Below are positions 11,271 to 24,909 of a DNA stretch of 64,000 nt, piece by piece. The DNA is from Centrapalus pauciflorus (Eukaryota; Streptophyta; Magnoliopsida; Asterales; Asteraceae). Made by a program: the position numbers and the translations under genes. The stretch is taken from assembly GCA_020465985.1 (NCBI GenBank), contig JAANYP010006656.1:1984001-2048000 (forward strand), given 5' to 3'. Position 1 is the first letter of the stretch. Each line of letters begins with the position of its first letter. Below the pieces are notes generated by a model, which was not told the DNA's origin, made no database searches, and saw only the letters and a list, made by a program, of their open reading frames with translations.

Positions 11271-12587
11271 ATTTATTTTAATATTTTATTTTGAGATGTT
11301 TCAATTATGAGGTTTAATACAGACCGTAGCAAATAGCAATGAACTTTAGGCATATTTTCATTTCAAAAAACCTATTTTTTCGAATCTAAACTGACAAAAT
11401 ACTTTAGTTTCGGCCATTTTATGCATCGTGCATTCTTATATGATTTTATTTGTTATGTTGTATCACAAATGATAGTTATCATAAATTTATAATGACTCTG
11501 TTTTAACAAAGTTGGAAGAAATATTTGTCATAATTATAAATGAGAAAAAAAAACCCGTTTTACCTAAGTTGGACTGAATATTTTCAGGTTGGTTTTCAGT
11601 TTCTTAATTTCATTAAATTGGTTTTTGGTTTCATCGGGTTCAATTCAGCCCGGTCCGGTTTTCAATCTTTTTGTGTAAAGCCTAAAAAAACCAAGACTGA
11701 ATCGAATCGAACCTGATATTTTCTGGTCAATTCTCAATGTATTTGATCGTCTTAAATACATTGACCTACAGAATAATATGCTTTGGAATTACTCTTGATT
11801 AACAATTAATAGGCTAATAGCCACGTAATAGAATCATACATAAATAACTATTAGAGCATCAATTAGCGACGATATAAAAAGATCATGTATCAAATAATAA
11901 GTTATCCATTTCAAAAATAACTTGTATTTCATCTCAACGCTATTGCTATTATAAGCTACAACTATTATAGAATGCTAATAATACAACTACCAATAATCAT
12001 GTTAGCCACGTCATGGCTACGACTTGGGTTCGTGGTCAGGACTTCACCCATCTTCAACTTTCTCACAGACAGACTTCACTTGCAGGTTGAAGAAATGCAT
12101 GAAATTTTGAATTTTAGCGACTTTTATGATTCAAACTAATATAAAAAAGCCTTTAAACATCAAATTAAGACATAAATTGATTTCCATATACAAATTTACG
12201 ATTCACAATCAAATCTCAATACCAAAGCTTACCTTCAAGCTTTTTAATGGGTGAAGGTGAGGCTTAGTTCTTCATGTTTATTCTTCTTTCTTTGTTGTTT
12301 TAGAACCGAAAAGCACACACCGAATCATGTGTCCTCTCTTTCTTGTTGCTTTCTTTGTGAGAAAGAGAGAAAAGAAGCAGCTGGCTTCTTATTTATATAC
12401 TATGGAAGCAATTTGGATTAATACACATTATTCGTCCAGATAACCAACTTTTAAATTAAATAACGTGATCCTCTATATTTGTCATCGAACTTTTAAAATG
12501 TATTATAATTGCAACATTCTCTTTAAGAATCGACCCTTTTAAGAGTTTGGATTCTTGGATTTTACTTTGAGATACTAAGGTGTCATT
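11271..12587. other. Intergenic, no gene seen
   Basis: AT-rich sequence downstream of the DUF1191 gene, presumably including its 3' UTR. A GGTT/AACC-rich stretch at about 11565-11715 has partly inverted symmetry and may be a decayed transposon. No open frame with family resemblance was found on either strand. Confidence 0.5.
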
Positions 12588-12806
12588 TGGTTTAATGGAT
12601 TTAAACAACTCATTTAAGATATGGATTTAGAGATACTCTCATGTCATGTTTGGATAAAAAAGCAAACAAAATTTTTTTTTAGCTCATTTAGCATTTCATA
12701 TTTTTCACTTCTCCACCTTTTATAATCCACTCATCTCCCTAAATATTTCAAAATTCTATCATTTTAGAATCTATCATTATAAATTCATGTAATTCAAACG
12801 ACACAC
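12588..12806. mobile_element. MITE, family 2 copy A
   Basis: Ends GGTGTCATTTGGTTTAATGG and TAATTCAAACGACACAC are inverted relatives. The interior TCATTTTAGAATC and CTCATGTCATGTTTGGATAAA is shared with the copy at 13175-13399. It is probably PIF/Harbinger-like. Confidence 0.55.
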
Positions 12807-13174
12807 TATACTTTTAGGCAAGTAAATGATAGCAAAATACTAAATACTGTTGGTGTAATTTATTGTATGACCAAACAATAGGGTGTGCCTTCACCTCTTT
12901 CTACATTTAAAAAAAAAAAAAGAAGAAGTAATTATTTGGAGATCAAACTGTAGGTAATTTGGAGGAAAACAATTACAGTCAACTATCAACTTTTCCTTAA
13001 TAACATAACTGATGTTAAGATTTTAACAATTTGATTGAGATAATTGTACAATCAGTCTCTCATCACCCACAAAGGGACACAATGCACTCCTCATTTCTTA
13101 ACCCGTTTGAAGCTTGACAAGGAATTTCCATTGTTTTAAGCACATCCAGTTACTTAATTGCATTGATAACACCA

Positions 13175-13399
13175 GGTGGCATTTGGTTTGGAAGATTTCA
13201 ACAATTTATTTAGGATTTGGATTTAGAAATCCTCTGATGTCATGTTTGGATAAAAACTAAGTTGAAAGAATTTGGCTTCATTTAGCATTTCATGTTCTCC
13301 TCTTCTTCTCTTTTCGTAATCCACTCATCCCTCTAGTTAATTTAAAATCCTATCATTTTAGAATCCATCATTTTTAATTCATGCAATCCAAACGACACC
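13175..13399. mobile_element. MITE, family 2 copy B
   Basis: Ends GGTGGCATTTGGTTTGG and CAATCCAAACGACACC. The interior matches the copy 370 bp upstream in the same orientation. The DNA from 13400 to 15248 is AT-rich with no gene recognised. Confidence 0.55.
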
Positions 13400-15248
13400 T
13401 AAATTCACCAGTATCATACTTACCTAATAATGTGCTCATCTTCTACAAGTATTTATACATCCTTTTCCTAAACAATAGCTCTATGTATGGAAGATTGGAC
13501 GTGTAAACGTAGATCCTGATCAATTTTTGTTGTAATACTTCTAGTTTATATATATATATATATTCAAAAAGACATTGTTATTTGTTGTTAGTGTTACTAA
13601 CACACAATTTAGAGATTTTTCTCTTTCAATTTCAATACCCTTATATAAGACATAATATTATGTTGATACTTCTAACATAAAAAGTTTCTATAAAAGAATA
13701 ATAATTCAAAAGGTTATAACAATGTCTATTGGTAAGTTTTCAGATATAGAACTCTCAAATACCAAACTATGTACGACTTTTAATAAACTTCGTTGTCTCG
13801 GAGTCCAAAGTCTCAAAAGAGATGCGGCCAAGATGATCTAAATTCGAACATATGAATCCCTGTCAATCTTTATCTTCAACAGATTTAATTCATTCTAGTT
13901 TTCTTGATGTCTTTTAGGTTTAATAGTTTTAATTTTATACCTTTTACATTGATCTAGTTGTTTATCTATTTATTTGTTTTGTAAAAATTTATATGAATTT
14001 TATAGGCTACAAAAGCTATAAACTTGACCCTCTAACTTCGCATTCTAAAAATTTATTTAAATACAGACTACTACCGTTGCTCCTATAAAGCAAGCCCAAT
14101 ATCAATAGTTGACCCAATCATATGGTGATTTAGCCCTACTTTAAAGTCCAATCTATAACTCAGTAATCTTAATAAAAGCCCAAAGTAAATCCAAATATTA
14201 AAATGTAACATAAATTTTTCCAGCGTAATATAAACACTATATATAAAGCTAGACTTCATACCATTGCTGTTGTGATGTTTGATAATTTATCAGATATGTT
14301 GTATCCACCATTAGATGATTTCTTATGATATGATATTTTGTACCGTATCCACAATTAATTGTTGTCCCATATAAAGCTCGAGTTTTTATGGAGATCGTAA
14401 AAAAGGATCATTTGATGTTACGTTTTTGTTATATTCCATATATTGTACGAAAAATATGATGAAAAATACAACCCTCACAGTTTTCTTTTAGTCTCCATAA
14501 ATTTCTTGTGATTTTCTGTTAAACAAAAAACGTATTAGTATATTTTGTAGGGTTTTCACATATATAAATGAGATTTTGTCGGTTTCTTATCAAAAAAATG
14601 CAACTTCTCAACATTGATTTAGGACCTAATTCATTGGAATTAATGTCAGAATGATATGAACTAATACGGTTTATAAGGTAATAATTAAGTGATATCTAAC
14701 TATAACTTTTTTTTTTGAACTGCAAACTATCCTACTCCTACTCCTAAACTACTTCTTTACCAATTACTTTATCCGCCTGAATTTCAACCATGGTTATAGT
14801 TTGCAAGGCCATTTTTTAAGTTTTTTTTTTGTTTATCTTGACTGTCACAATTATAATATTATTTATGTATCAAATTACTCTTTATTTTCCTCACTGATTC
14901 TCACCAATAATCAAGATCTCAGCATTTCCAATTATTTGTTTTCGTAAATTAATTAATGTGCTTTCTATTTGAAACTGGTCTTCCATTGTACTATATTGCT
15001 AGAAGACGAGAGTAGCATAGCAGTGTTTTAAAACATGTATTTTGTTTTGTATGCCTTTGTCAAAGTACTCTTATTTGAATATATTTGTACTATTGCAACA
15101 TTAATTCATTCTCAATTTCTCATAACAACCCGTATACGTATGTATATTTATTCAAGATCAACACAATATGTGTGATATAATAGTATCGATTTGTACGTTT
15201 TTTTCTAGTTTTATATTGATATAAACATAGATTCTATTGACTCTTAGT

Positions 15249-15606
15249 GGTGTAAGTGAGCAAGCTACTCGAACTCGACTTGTTAGAAGCTCGATTTAAG
15301 TGGGACGGGCCGAGCTCGAGCTTGAATTCGAGCTCACTTAATAAACGAGCCCGGGCTTTACGTGTCGAGCTCACGAGCTTTATAGAACTATATATTTTTA
15401 AGTAATAGATATATAAAAATATATATAATATGTAAGTAAGTACACGCTATTTTTATTAATATATATACATCGATAATATAAAATGTTTCACGAGTTAAGC
15501 TCGAGTTTTGCACATAAAACTCAAAACGAATCAAGCTCGAACCTGATACTTTTAAATGAGTCGAGCTCGAACCTTAAAAGGGGTCAGACTCGACTCGTTT
15601 TACACC
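15249..15606. mobile_element. Palindromic element rich in CTCGAGC motifs
   Basis: About 360 bp between GGTGTAAGTGAGC and GACTCGTTTTACACCC. The interior repeats GAGCTCGA-type words on both strands, forming strong inverted symmetry, as in plant MITEs whose ends read GGGTGTAAACGAGC. No target duplication was found. The following 15607-18088 is AT-rich with no gene seen. Confidence 0.45.
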
Positions 15607-18088
15607 CATACACAAGCCTATCAACAAATATATTGCTTAAAGCCTTAAATAAATTAACCATTATACATAATATCAATTGTATCTCATAAATGATTGATAC
15701 ATAAATTTATGCATGATTATTTAAACAAGAAAATGAATTGAAGATGGTATGTTGTTAAAGGGTTATTTCTTTCATCATTTTAACGTGTTTGATCCCTAAA
15801 GTTCTTTTTAATGGTTTAAGACCTTTAAGTCTTTTATTTATTAGTCAAATCTATATTATTAACAATTTTTATTGCCTAATTCTCTAATTTTTATTTTTTA
15901 TCGGTTTAATTATAATATTTATTTTCAGTATTGATAATCTGGTTATAACTTTTGAATAATCATGAATACTAGAAACAATGACTAAACAACTGAAAAAACT
16001 TAATTTAAACATTAAAAAGTAAAATTTATGGCTCAAACTGCTAAAATATTTAAAAAAAAAATATTTTGTATAAAGTTTTCTTTGAAAATAGATATTTTGT
16101 TATGGTCGGAATACCAGTTAAAGTAATGAAAAATATTACGAGGTATTAAATAATTTAGTATGATTTTTCAATAACAAATATCATATATACACACACATCA
16201 TCGTTGTGTTCTATAAAAATCTAACAAGTATTGTTGGTGAATATTATTCATTTTGGAATTATTTTCTTTTATGTATAGTAGTTTCAAACCTTAATTTATA
16301 TTCATTTTAGAATCAGATTTCATTTGTTAAGACAAAACTATTACAACTAATTTGAAGTATAAATTTATAAACAATAAGTCAATAATACAACTAAAATATA
16401 TAAATCTTTGTTAATGGATGATATACTAAAATATATTATATTATATATTTATGTATAATGAGATAAATCTGTTAGTATTTACCTAGAATAAAGATAAATA
16501 AATAAATAAAAAGGCCTAATTAAATTAAACGAAAGATTCTGTTGTATAATTTGAGCAGCTTTACCCCATTAGTTTTTTGTTGCGATCCACAAACTGTATT
16601 GTCACTGGCCCAACGTGCACTGCCACAAACAAAACTACTTCCAACTCTCAATCCTCAAGAATCCTATGTTTTATCACCCTTTTCCTAATCTCCTATTCCT
16701 ACTTTATTTATACTTGTATTATATATTTACATTGATATGTCTAAATAATTAAAATATTTTTTTAAAATACATCAATCATAATTACAAACTTATAAAATAA
16801 TACTAATATTAAACCTGAATAGATGAAAAATTCAAACGATATAAATTATGAGACTGAAGGATATGATATACAGATAAACAACATTTACTGGTTGGATTAG
16901 AATTAAGAATTAGATTAGAAAATCAATTTAAAGATTTTTAACTACATAAATAAATAAGATTGCAGTCATTGAAGTTTTCATTGTTGCTACATGACAATAA
17001 TGAGAGACTGTCATGTGACATTAAGTGTTCATGATAGTAAGATGCCATGTATTTAGTGGGTGTTTTTTAAATATTAAGAGTGCTTGAGTACTATTTAATA
17101 GTCATACAAAACCAACAATTTTTTACAAATATATAATAACATCAATGGACCGGCTTATTGTTCGAAACTGTTAATCAAAGATTTTCAACTTTATTGTGAT
17201 TTTTCATCCTTTGTTTGATCGAAGTTGGGATTTAATATTTTATGTTTGCTATCATTGTTTTTTTTTTTTTTTTTTGTCAAGCCTAACTAATAACATGAGT
17301 AATTTGGTTATTAAATATTATTACTGATTATATTAAAAATTAAACAAAAAACACCTAAAAACGTCTATTAATGGAGATTGTGTGGTTAATATGTAGACAA
17401 AAAAAATATCTATAAAATGACTAAAACACATGTGAAAAATGATGAATTATATATCGTAGACATAATTATAATGATTAAGTAACAAATATAATATAAGATG
17501 TCTATACTTATATTATTAATTGTATATCATACTCAAAAATGTGTGATTACAATTTAAACATACATTTAGGTACACACATATATTTTGCCAAAAGATGATA
17601 TGATTGATAATATTGATGGAAAACGTACAATCAAATTCAATAACTGATATAAATTTTATTTAATTGAGACACATGCACGTTTTTTCTTAAAGCTTGTGGA
17701 CCATCACCCCCATATATTTCTTCACTACTATTTCTTTTATTTCACTTCTAAATACATTGTATTTTTAAACAAATTCACTTATATACAAATATTTAGTTCA
17801 GGTTATATTTATATTTAACATGTTTAATAGATACTATAATATTTAAATATATAGCCAACAATAGATATGTAAAATGAGTTGAATCTTGTCCAACACGTAT
17901 ATATAACAATGGTTTATGTTATCGTGAGAAGCTAAATGTATCATGAAAAGTATGAGAAACACTATGATTTACTAATTATATACATTGATCCACTAATTTT
18001 GTACATTGATTCACATATTTATGATTTTATGATTCATTACTTATAAATTTAAAAACTTTTAAAAAAATAGTAATCCACCCTCTGGGGC

Positions 18089-18684
18089 TAGGGGTGTGCA
18101 AAATAACCGAACCCGAATAACTCACCCGAACCGAACCTTATTCGGGTTAAATGGGTCGGGTTATTCGGTTTTCGGTTTTGTTAATCGGGTTAAATGGTAA
18201 CCGAATAAGGATTTCGGTTCGGGTATCGAGTGGGAAGTAAAAAAATCGGGTTACCCGAATAACCCATATGTCAATAATTAAAAAATTAATAATAATAATA
18301 TATCATCCCATCTTGGCATCTTACGTCTACTTTAGTAAAGATGTAGATTTTTATTTCTACAAATCAAAAACATGTCTCTTTTCAACTCTTCCACGGTTCC
18401 CCATATATAGAATATAAATATTTATATACTTAATTTTAAATTTTTTTAAACCGCTTAACCCGTTCTACCCATTTTACCCAACCCATTTAACTCATTTAAA
18501 CCATTTTATAGAGGATTCTATTTTTCATAGTAAAACCGATTAACCCAATTAACCCAAACTGAATAACTCGATACCCATTTAACCCAAAACCGATTAACCT
18601 GTTCTCTTATTTGGTTCGGGTTCGGGTAGTTAACATATACCGTCATACCCGAATAACCCGAAACCCGTCCAAATAACACCCCTA
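18089..18684. mobile_element. hAT-type MITE with exact 8-bp target duplication
   Basis: A 596-bp element starting TAGGGGTGT and ending ACACCCCTA, flanked by TCTGGGGC at 18081-18088 and again at 18685-18692. The 8-bp duplication points to the hAT superfamily. The subterminal parts are full of CCGAAC, CGGGTT and GAATAACCC words in inverted arrangement, possible transposase-binding repeats. There is no coding capacity. Confidence 0.8.
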
Positions 18685-19100
18685 TCTGGGGCCTTCCGCC
18701 GACCTGTCCTATAGGATTTGAACTCTGAACCTCTATTATAGATTCTATGTCCCCGACCACTAGGCTGATTCATTAGTTACATATTAAAAAATTGGTTAAT
18801 CAATATTAAAAAAAAAACAATGAATTGCAGAGTTTTTCACATTTTTCAATATATATTTAATTATTCATTTATACCTAAAGCTATTTTTATTTCTTCAATA
18901 CTTATTTTTGTGAATCAAGTTGTATACATACTCCACATCATTTTATTGCCTTCTTTTAAACATAAGGACTCTATTAAAATTTTCAAAGAGATGAATAAGG
19001 TGATTAAGATTCTGTTTATTTACGTTTCTTACTGAAATCATTAAGAAATCATTTTAGTTTTAAGTGGTTTATTAACTATGCAAATAAACAACTCTAATGC

Positions 19101-19726
19101 GGCGTTTGGTTCGCTGGAATCTGGCGTAAAAGGAATGAATTTTCCATTCTGATGGGTTGTTTGGTAGTCCAAATGAATGGAATGATCATTCCACATTTAA
19201 AAAAAAATTCCCCTTTTTGAAGGAATAATCATTCCATAGCAAAATGGAAGGAATTTAAATTCCAATTCCTTCAAAGCAATCCTTTTAACAACAGGTCTTC
19301 TCATTCTCAACAAACTAAGGGGGCGTTTGGTTTGCGGATTTTTTTACCTGAGATTTGCATTTTGTCAAAGGATTTGCATTATGCAGCATTTGCATTTATC
19401 AGGATTTTGTCAAAGAATTTGCATTATCTTATAGAAAAAAATTGTTAATCTGAAAAATGCAAGGTAACTGGGATTTAAAATCCTAATGGGGAGGCTGGGA
19501 TTTTAAATAACAAAGAATGGAAGGATTTAAGAAATCCTGGGATTTCAAATCCTTACTGAAATCTGCGAACCAAACGCAGGATTTTAAATGCAAATCCCAG
19601 GAAATCCGCGAACCAAACGCCCCCTAATAGTATTTGGATTCAGACAGATTTCATTTTCCTTCTAGAATTCCATTCCTTTGACAGATTCCATTCCATTCTG
19701 TCAGATTCCAGCGAACCAAACGCCCT
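19101..19726. mobile_element. Outer MITE of a nested pair
   Basis: Ends GGCGTTTGGTTCGCTGGAAT (left) and ATTCCAGCGAACCAAACGCC (right) are exact inverted copies. The interior is GGAATGATCATTCC-type sequence. A second MITE is inserted at 19319-19624. Flanking TAA/TTA trinucleotides fit PIF/Harbinger, although left and right differ in one base. Confidence 0.75.
19319..19624. mobile_element. Inner Tourist-like MITE with TAA duplication
   Basis: A 306-bp element with ends GGGGGCGTTTGGTT and AACCAAACGCCCC and TAA on both sides (19316-19318 and 19625-19627). It splits the outer MITE into two parts. An opposite-orientation copy of the same family lies in an intron of the KH gene at 27789-28099. Confidence 0.82.
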
Positions 19727-22700
19727 TAGTGTTCTATATCTAAAGGCATATATAACAATATGTAACAATCATAATCAAACATATTTATTAACTAATTCAC
19801 ATTTATCTTTTAAAAAATTGTTACAAAGCGATAACCACTTCCATATGTTTGTCACAGATTAATTTGTCTAATTGTTATATTAATTATTATAATTTTAAAT
19901 AAAATCAACATTGTGTGCATCAAAAACTCAAAATGATTCTCATTACGACATTAACAATTAAGAAACTACGAATCAAATATTCAAAACATGACAAATAATA
20001 CAAATAAAAAGAAGAAGGAATGACAACGTTTGTGTTAAATTCGGAATCGGATCCCCTTGGCCGACATTGTGTCGGATACCTTACCACAATTACCCGAAAA
20101 ATTAAACATGCGTTAACATTGAATGTCAAAAATAACAACACTCTCGGCTTAGTACTAATCAATTTTAGATAACATATTTATATTACTTTATGATGATGAC
20201 AAAATGAGTTAAATTTTATAAATTTAGAGACTTAAAGTATATGAGTATACAAGACGCTATGATCAAAATGAAAGAAAGTGCTTTTTTTTAAAAATTAAAA
20301 ATTAACATTAATTAAAAAAAATTGGATTTTGAAATGCATCTATAGCGCGAGAATAAAAAATAAAATACAAGTTCTGCCAAAATGCACACAAGGGACGAGA
20401 CAATTGTGTCATTATTCAGTTTCATTTTGTTATATTTCATATAAAATTTTATCTTTTATTGTTAAAATCCCCTATTAGTTCATAATTTGCATACTTGTTG
20501 CTTATGTGTTATTGCATGCCCGTTGTTGCTATATGTACTTTGCTTTTAGTGTTAATGTCATGACTTGTATGATCAGTAGAATTGCATGTTAAGGTAACAT
20601 AATATGTACATGATACATGACATACATATGATATTGTGGATATAAGGATGGATAAGAGATTGATACTTGAAGGTAGAAGTTTCGTAAGTACGGCCTCGAT
20701 AATCACGTTTGACTCCGTGAAAGATCGGAACGTGGATCGAAAATCATATCATGCATTCATAATATATATTGTCATTTAAGTTATAATGATTTTCGTGTTA
20801 TTGAATTCTTGGTATGTCATTGCAAATATTTATGATTGTAATGACATTGTCTGGGTGTTGCTAATGTTCACCAGGGAATGAGGGAACGTGTCCAACGTAG
20901 CTCCCGTTGTTACATAGCTCCCGTGTGTGTATACCCGTTAAGAAAATTTATTTAAATGATTTCACATTTATAGTAGTTTTGTTTTGCGTTATTGGGAAAT
21001 TAACTATGATAATTGCGGTTTTAAAACGTTATAGAAACATGAGTGTTTTGCACGTGTCACAACTTTTTCACCTCATGTCATTTATCAAATTTTAATTTAA
21101 ATTAAAATTAAATCAAATTTATTAATATATCTAAGTAATTTAATAAATAATTAACTCAAATACATATAATACATATGTATATAACCTGTATAGAATATTT
21201 GTAACAAAATATGAATACATTACCATTACCTGTTAGAATTTAATTTACATATTCTTATAAAAGAACATTATTGTTTCTAGATCGAAAAGTAAAATATTTT
21301 ATATTCATCTTCTCAAAATTCACACAATTAAAAATCTATGAAAGTCGGGTTTTTTTTACCATTAAGACTTATTTTATTAAATATTGAAAATGATAGGTAA
21401 AAATAAATCAGTCACAACGGTGTATTCTTATCTTATTTGTTAAGAAAATAAATAATCATAAAATTAAAATGGCACATACACGATTCCCTAAGATTTAATA
21501 TAAACTGTGAGTTCATATATTCATCCACGCATTAATTTTTTAAATTTCCATATATACGGATATACCTACTTTAATGACATGTATTTTTTAATAACTAACC
21601 TTTTTTTTTTTTCATACCACCCGAAAAAAAAAAAAAAAAACTAGTTAGGGTAAAAAAAAAATATAAAAGTAAAAAGAAAAATAAACAGAATAGAGGTTGG
21701 ATTCACACACGTACGCACCACTGTCAGCAACAGTAAAAAAATATTAAAAAATTAATAACTTTCCACGCTCAGACCAACACATTTTCCCCACGCATATTTA
21801 AAGATCTTTTTACCTTATTTAACATGATTGGTCCCTCTACTTTGAATCCACTTACATCATGTAAACTTGAAATCACATTCTTGACTCTAGAGTTTATGGT
21901 TCAAATTTTGATTTCATGTTTCATTATTTTTAAAATTTTAGGATTAAAATAAGAGAAAACATTATATAATAAATTAATTTTTAATTATATATTTTGATTA
22001 CTAAAACATATCCAAAAACCACTAAACCATGAAAGCAGTGACGTAACCACATAGAAAAAAAGGTGTGTTATGACTTATGACTCAACTTGAAATTTTAAAT
22101 AATAATACTACTATATTCATCAAATTTTCTTATATGTAACGTATATTTGTTCATCTAAAAATATATCAGTCCATTCATTATACATAACAATTTAAATATC
22201 GCATTTATAATAAAATACATGATAAACAATATGCAGTTAAAATTGGTGGTTTGTCTTATTTATTTGTATTCTAATTAGAATAGCATAACAAAAACGAACA
22301 TGATCCCAACTGATATTTGGTGATATTGGTTTCTAATTTCATGATTAATTGAGACACATTGTTAAATTATAAATGTATATAGTTAGAATGTTGATTTGCA
22401 ATTCAACCATATCTCATTTATGGAGTTGTTAGATTTGAAGAAGATTGATATGTTAAATGCAGCCGCATAGCTACACATTGTTTTATTCTATTTTCTTGGA
22501 TATATTGATATGTTAAATTTAATCACATCACTTATTTTTTTTAATAAAACATAGATTCGACTGATTTAAATATACTTGTAAAAAATATGTGACATATATA
22601 AAAATTAGATGCACATGTACATAGATTGAATACGTGCATTGTATTCTATGTTGATAATATGATTCAAATTTCAATAGTAAATCTTGTCGAATCACGATAC

Positions 22701-22830
22701 TTTAATAAAGGTTTATTTTCATATTTAATTTATAATAATAATAGAATTTTAATCATAGCTTTAATTAGTTTCTTATTACAATTATAGTGTTGTTTTCCAT
22801 GGCCCTGTAAATAGGCATCATAGATTTAAT
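19727..22830. other. Intergenic, no gene seen
   Basis: AT-rich DNA. A stretch at about 20500-20950 has more balanced composition and phrases such as GTTGCTAATGTTCACCAGGG, which could be a worn LTR retrotransposon piece, but no termini or coding motifs were found. A T-run followed by an A-run lies at 21600-21640. Confidence 0.35.
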
Positions 22831-23550
22831 TGTTATATCACCACCTTAATTATTTTCTTTATAGTTTACTTGTAATTCTTCTTATATTTTTCTTACAGTA
22901 AAAATTATCGGTTGTACTCATGGTTTTCTCGTAAGGATATTTCACGTAAATTATACTATTTTTTGTTCTTATGATATTTATTTCACTTGTATTGCATATC
23001 AATTATAACAATATACTTGCATAGTTACATGTATCTATGAAAAATTATATTAAACTGGAGAACTAGAACCAATTAAATCATATGCATATGTGCATATTAT
23101 AGTATGTAACAGTGCATTGAATGTATGAACATATACATAGAATGTATTTGCCTTGATTTTTCGGTTCTCTAGTCTAATTTGATTTTTTATTGTTAGATCA
23201 TTACCTTACTTATTTTCTCTCTAGTTTGCTTATAATTGTCCTCATATTTTTGTTATAGCAAAGATTACCGGTTGTACCTATGGTTTTTCTCGTGAGGATT
23301 TTTCACGTATTTTTTATTGTTATAATGTTATTTATTCACTTGTATTGCATATCAATTATAATATTATACTTATATATGGTAGGTTCAAGATCTATGAAAA
23401 ATTGTATTAAACTGAAGAATCAAAGCCAATTAAATCATATGCATATGTGCATATTGTAACATGTATCAATGCTTTGAATGTATGAACATATGCATAGAAT
23501 GATTTGTATTGGTTTTTCAATTCTCCAATCTAATTTAGTATATTATTAAA
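22831..23550. repeat. Degenerate tandem duplication, period about 360 bp
   Basis: Two diverged copies lie head to tail. Matching landmarks are TCGGTTGTACTCATGG near 22910 and CCGGTTGTACCTATGG near 23270, TTGCATATCAATTATAA near 22993 and 23347, and AATTAAATCATATGCATATG in both. No coding content is visible. Confidence 0.6.
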
Positions 23551-24024
23551 TTATTTCTCACATGATATACAAATAATAATAAGTATATAATCAACTACTC
23601 AAGTGTAAATGTGTAATCTTATTATTATTATTATTTGTTATTTATCACATTTTTCATTGAATTTATTGTTTTGTAAATAAAATTATTAAAATATCTACAT
23701 AATAATAGTATCGGTATCCAATCTTAAATTGGATTAATTCCATAAATGAATAATAAAAAAGACCATGTAGAAACGGAATAAACCATGATGATTACAAATT
23801 CACAAATATCCAAACTCGAAGGACTGAAAATGTAAAGTTTGTCCGAAGTTTACACCAACCCCCCCTTTATAAGACGCCACCCAATTTTCTCTCTTTTTCT
23901 TCCTCTTTCCCTCTGTCCCTTCTCTCTTCAGACGGCTCATTGTTCAGCCTATAACATCGCACTCCCTCCTCCGCCGTTCACGGCGTCAACACCATCGGTC
24001 ATTTGAAAAGAAAAAAAACGAATC

Positions 24025-24847
24025 ATGTCAACTTTATACAATCAAAACCTGACTTATTCACCTGCTAGAGTACCTTCTTCTTCTCCACATATATGGGCAA
24101 ATCCAGATGTTGAAAAGTATAATCTTTTAATCATTTCAAAAAATAGAAATCTGTGTTGTTTTATTTGCCTTTTGATGTTTACCACTTCAAAAATTCTTGA
24201 TTTTGTTTATTTTATGAATGAGTTTTGCGGTTGTTTTATGTTTGCAGTGCATATCTGGGAGAGCTACTTGAAGAAAAATTGAAACTTGCCCCTTTCATGA
24301 GAGTTCTTCCCATCTGCAGTAAATTATTGAATCAAGGTTCAAAAATTTCACCCTTTTTGGATCTAGTTTCTTAGTTTTAGATTGTTTCTAGGCATGTTAA
24401 TGCATAAATTACAATCAACTTGTTCTGGGTGTTTCCGAATTTTAGTTTTTGTTATGAATCTTGAATTTGTTTTCACACATTTCCAATTTAGATTTTGATT
24501 TCAAGATCTTTCAAGTAAGTTCTTAAATTATTATTAATATGGTTTTCATTTAATCTTTGAATGTATGTTGATTTCTTGCCTCTAATAGAATGTTTGTTGT
24601 GAAGTGAATTGAAGGCCAAAGTTCATTACTTGAGGGTTTTGGAATCTAGTTGAATAGCTAACAGGGCATTTTTCATGATGATAAAATTTTGCATAAGGGA
24701 TTTCAATTCTAAGCATTGATTCCAAACACTTTAAATTATTAGATCACATTGTCATTGCAAGTGATTTTGTAGAATTACAACTAATGGCAGACTTCAAGTG
24801 GTTTGAGTGTAATAATTTCTTTGCTGTGTATGATGTGTGTGTATATA

Positions 24848-24909
<62 letters not shown>

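Noticed and set aside
20470..21060. Possible LTR retrotransposon remnant
   Set aside because: Composition differs from the surroundings, but I found no TG...CA ends, target duplication, primer-binding site or coding motif, so it is noted only within the intergenic entry.
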